In this document: positions 4,555 through 5,801 of the stretch, piece by piece
Position numbering within the stretch: position 1 is the first letter of the stretch
Layout: the number at the start of each line of letters is the position of its first letter
Origin: Bacteroidia bacterium
GTDB taxonomy: Bacteria; Bacteroidota; Bacteroidia; B-17B0; Aurantibacillaceae
Length of the DNA stretch: 5,801 nucleotides
Direction: 5' to 3'
Assembly: GCA_026418315.1 (NCBI GenBank)
Contig: JAOABO010000110.1
Span: 1 to 5,801, forward strand
Position numbers and translations under genes: made by a program
Notes under the pieces: generated by a model
Databases searched by the model: none
Seen by the model: only the letters and a program-made list of their open reading frames with translations
What the model was told of the DNA's origin: nothing

Positions 4555-5801
4555 ATGAACAAGAAAACAGCTATTAAATTTTATATTTTTGTAATGAGTA
4601 TTGTTATTATTTTATCTGTCATTTTTTTAATTCTTATAAACCCTTTGAAAGCAGCAACTTATTATTACATTAGTGGTCCATTAAATTCGCTTTCTTCTTG
4701 GAGAACAGGAAGTAACGGCACAGGGTCTTCTCCAACTGCTTTTTCAGGCAATCATACCTTTATTATTTGGAATTCTTTAGGTGGGAGCATTTCCCCAACT
4801 CTAACAGGCGTTTGGAATTTTGGTGGGGCTGGAACTACTAATTTACAAATTGGTACTACTACAGGAAGTGCTTCATTAACTATTGGAGGTATTACAGGCG
4901 GTACTTTAAATTTACAAGGAAATGCTGTTTTATTGGTTGGTGCAACAAGTGGCACAATTGCAAAGAAACTGAGCATTTCTTCTAATGGTCTATTGAATAT
5001 CACGTCTTCAGCAGTTACTCCTTTAAGAGTATATAATAATGCAACGCTTACTATTGCTTCTTCTGCTTTCCCATCTTCTAATCAGGTGCAACTCAATACT
5101 GGTTCTTATGTGCAATGGGCACAAACATCCGGGACAATCAATATATGGGAAATGACTTACCAAAATATGATTATTAGTGGCGGGGGAATAAAACAGCATA
5201 ATGGAACCGGGACACTTCGTATAAATGGTCAATTACAAATGTTAAGCAGTGCCCTACGAATGAGCAATAATACCGGAGCAGTGCTCAGATTAAGCGGTAC
5301 AATAACAGGTTCAGCGCCTATTCAAACCAGCAACAGTAACCTGACAATAGATGGCAGTGGTGCATTTGGCACTATCTACTTTGCCAATGGAAATACAGCC
5401 ATGTCTATAAGAAATTTAACTATTAATAGAACGGGATTAGGTACTATTACATTGGGTACTAATCTTACAGTAAACGGAACAACCAATTTTTCCAATGGAG
5501 TTATTAATTTAAACAATAATACACTCACTTTTAATGCGGCTTTAACTTTACCCGCTTCGCTTTCAAACGGTTATTTTATTGGCAGTAGAAATTCTTCTAT
5601 TGTCATTGGGGGAACAGGCAATATTACAAATAATCTGCTTATGAGTACTGCAACTCTTACTACCTCTTCCCTTGCTAATTTAACTATGAACCGGGCGAAC
5701 AGAACCCTAACAATAGGTAATCCATTGAGAATATGGGGTGAACTCACTGCTACAACGGGCACCATAGCTTGTGGAAATAATGTAACCATAAAAGCTGATA
5801 A
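4555..5801 (+). CDS. Large secreted surface protein, N-terminal 415 residues (3' end outside window)
   Basis: The frame stays open from the ATG at 4555 to the right edge. Residues 1-33 or 34 are a signal peptide: NKK, a long hydrophobic core (9-28), then NPLKA|A. The mature start TYYYISGPLNSLSSWRTGSN with GTGSSP after it, then TFIIWN, is a pattern I know from Bacteroidota surface proteins that usually end in a type IX secretion sorting domain; that end is not visible here. The rest is Gly/Thr/Ser/Asn-rich with regular short strands such as LTIGG, LTVNG and LRING, as in a beta-helix or beta-sandwich repeat protein. A longer repeat is visible: NLTINR at 287 and NLTMNR at 375, each followed by TLTIG/TITLG-type strands and a TNG/TTG turn, a period of 88 residues. 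Only one Cys is present. The likely role is a cell-surface or secreted adhesin or structural protein; no catalytic motif is seen. The gene diverges from the regulator. Confidence 0.85.
   Translation, partial: MNKKTAIKFYIFVMSIVIILSVIFLILINPLKAATYYYISGPLNSLSSWRTGSNGTGSSPTAFSGNHTFIIWNSLGGSISPTLTGVWNFGGAGTTNLQIGTTTGSASLTIGGITGGTLNLQGNAVLLVGATSGTIAKKLSISSNGLLNITSSAVTPLRVYNNATLTIASSAFPSSNQVQLNTGSYVQWAQTSGTINIWEMTYQNMIISGGGIKQHNGTGTLRINGQLQMLSSALRMSNNTGAVLRLSGTITGSAPIQTSNSNLTIDGSGAFGTIYFANGNTAMSIRNLTINRTGLGTITLGTNLTVNGTTNFSNGVINLNNNTLTFNAALTLPASLSNGYFIGSRNSSIVIGGTGNITNNLLMSTATLTTSSLANLTMNRANRTLTIGNPLRIWGELTATTGTIACGNNVTIKAD

Noticed and set aside
4752..5003. Minus-strand frame of 83 codons, and similar ones at 5023-5232 and 5571-5789
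   Set aside because: They are opposite the surface protein, whose plus frame stays open for 415 codons with a signal peptide; the Val/Pro-rich translations are antisense of Thr/Gly codons.
1..5801. CRISPR array, insertion sequence, tRNA or rRNA
   Set aside because: No regularly spaced repeats, terminal inverted repeats with a transposase, or cloverleaf/rRNA signatures were seen.

Overview
The window is AT-rich and looks like chromosomal DNA of a Bacteroidota bacterium. The evidence is starts without Shine-Dalgarno sequences, several copies of the phylum's -7 promoter box (TAnnTTTG), a 941-residue AsmA-family protein with the tail common in this phylum, and a surface protein with the YYY...SW.T...GTGS.P N-terminus seen in Bacteroidota exported proteins. 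Genus cannot be told from the sequence.

Layout. Positions 2-163 hold the last 53 codons of an unrecognised gene. A small exported protein of unknown function follows at 191-616 and ends at a clear intrinsic terminator (645-680). A -7 box sits directly against that terminator and starts the AsmA-like gene (705-3530). This gene converges on a minus-strand XRE/Cro-type helix-turn-helix regulator (3565-3963), and the two share a probable bidirectional terminator. From 3964 to 4554 no gene is convincing. The stretch holds the regulator's near-leaderless promoter, a cluster of TGTGTAAA/TTTACACA half-sites around a plus-strand -7 box, a well-formed minus-strand promoter at 4172-4202, and a perfect TGTAAC-N4-GTTACA palindrome. 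It also holds an open plus-strand frame (4086-4478) that may not be a gene. A large secreted, probably beta-structured surface protein starts at 4555 and runs off the right edge. It ends at no stop codon within the window.

How the parts may work together. The AsmA-like protein is probably an inner-membrane-anchored periplasmic protein of envelope lipid homeostasis. The regulator is divergent from the surface protein, and the intergenic region between them is rich in dyad symmetry, so autoregulation or control of the surface protein is plausible. That link is inference. I found no CRISPR array, tRNA, rRNA or insertion sequence, and no defensible new multi-gene system. The intergenic block 3964-4554 is the part most worth a second look.
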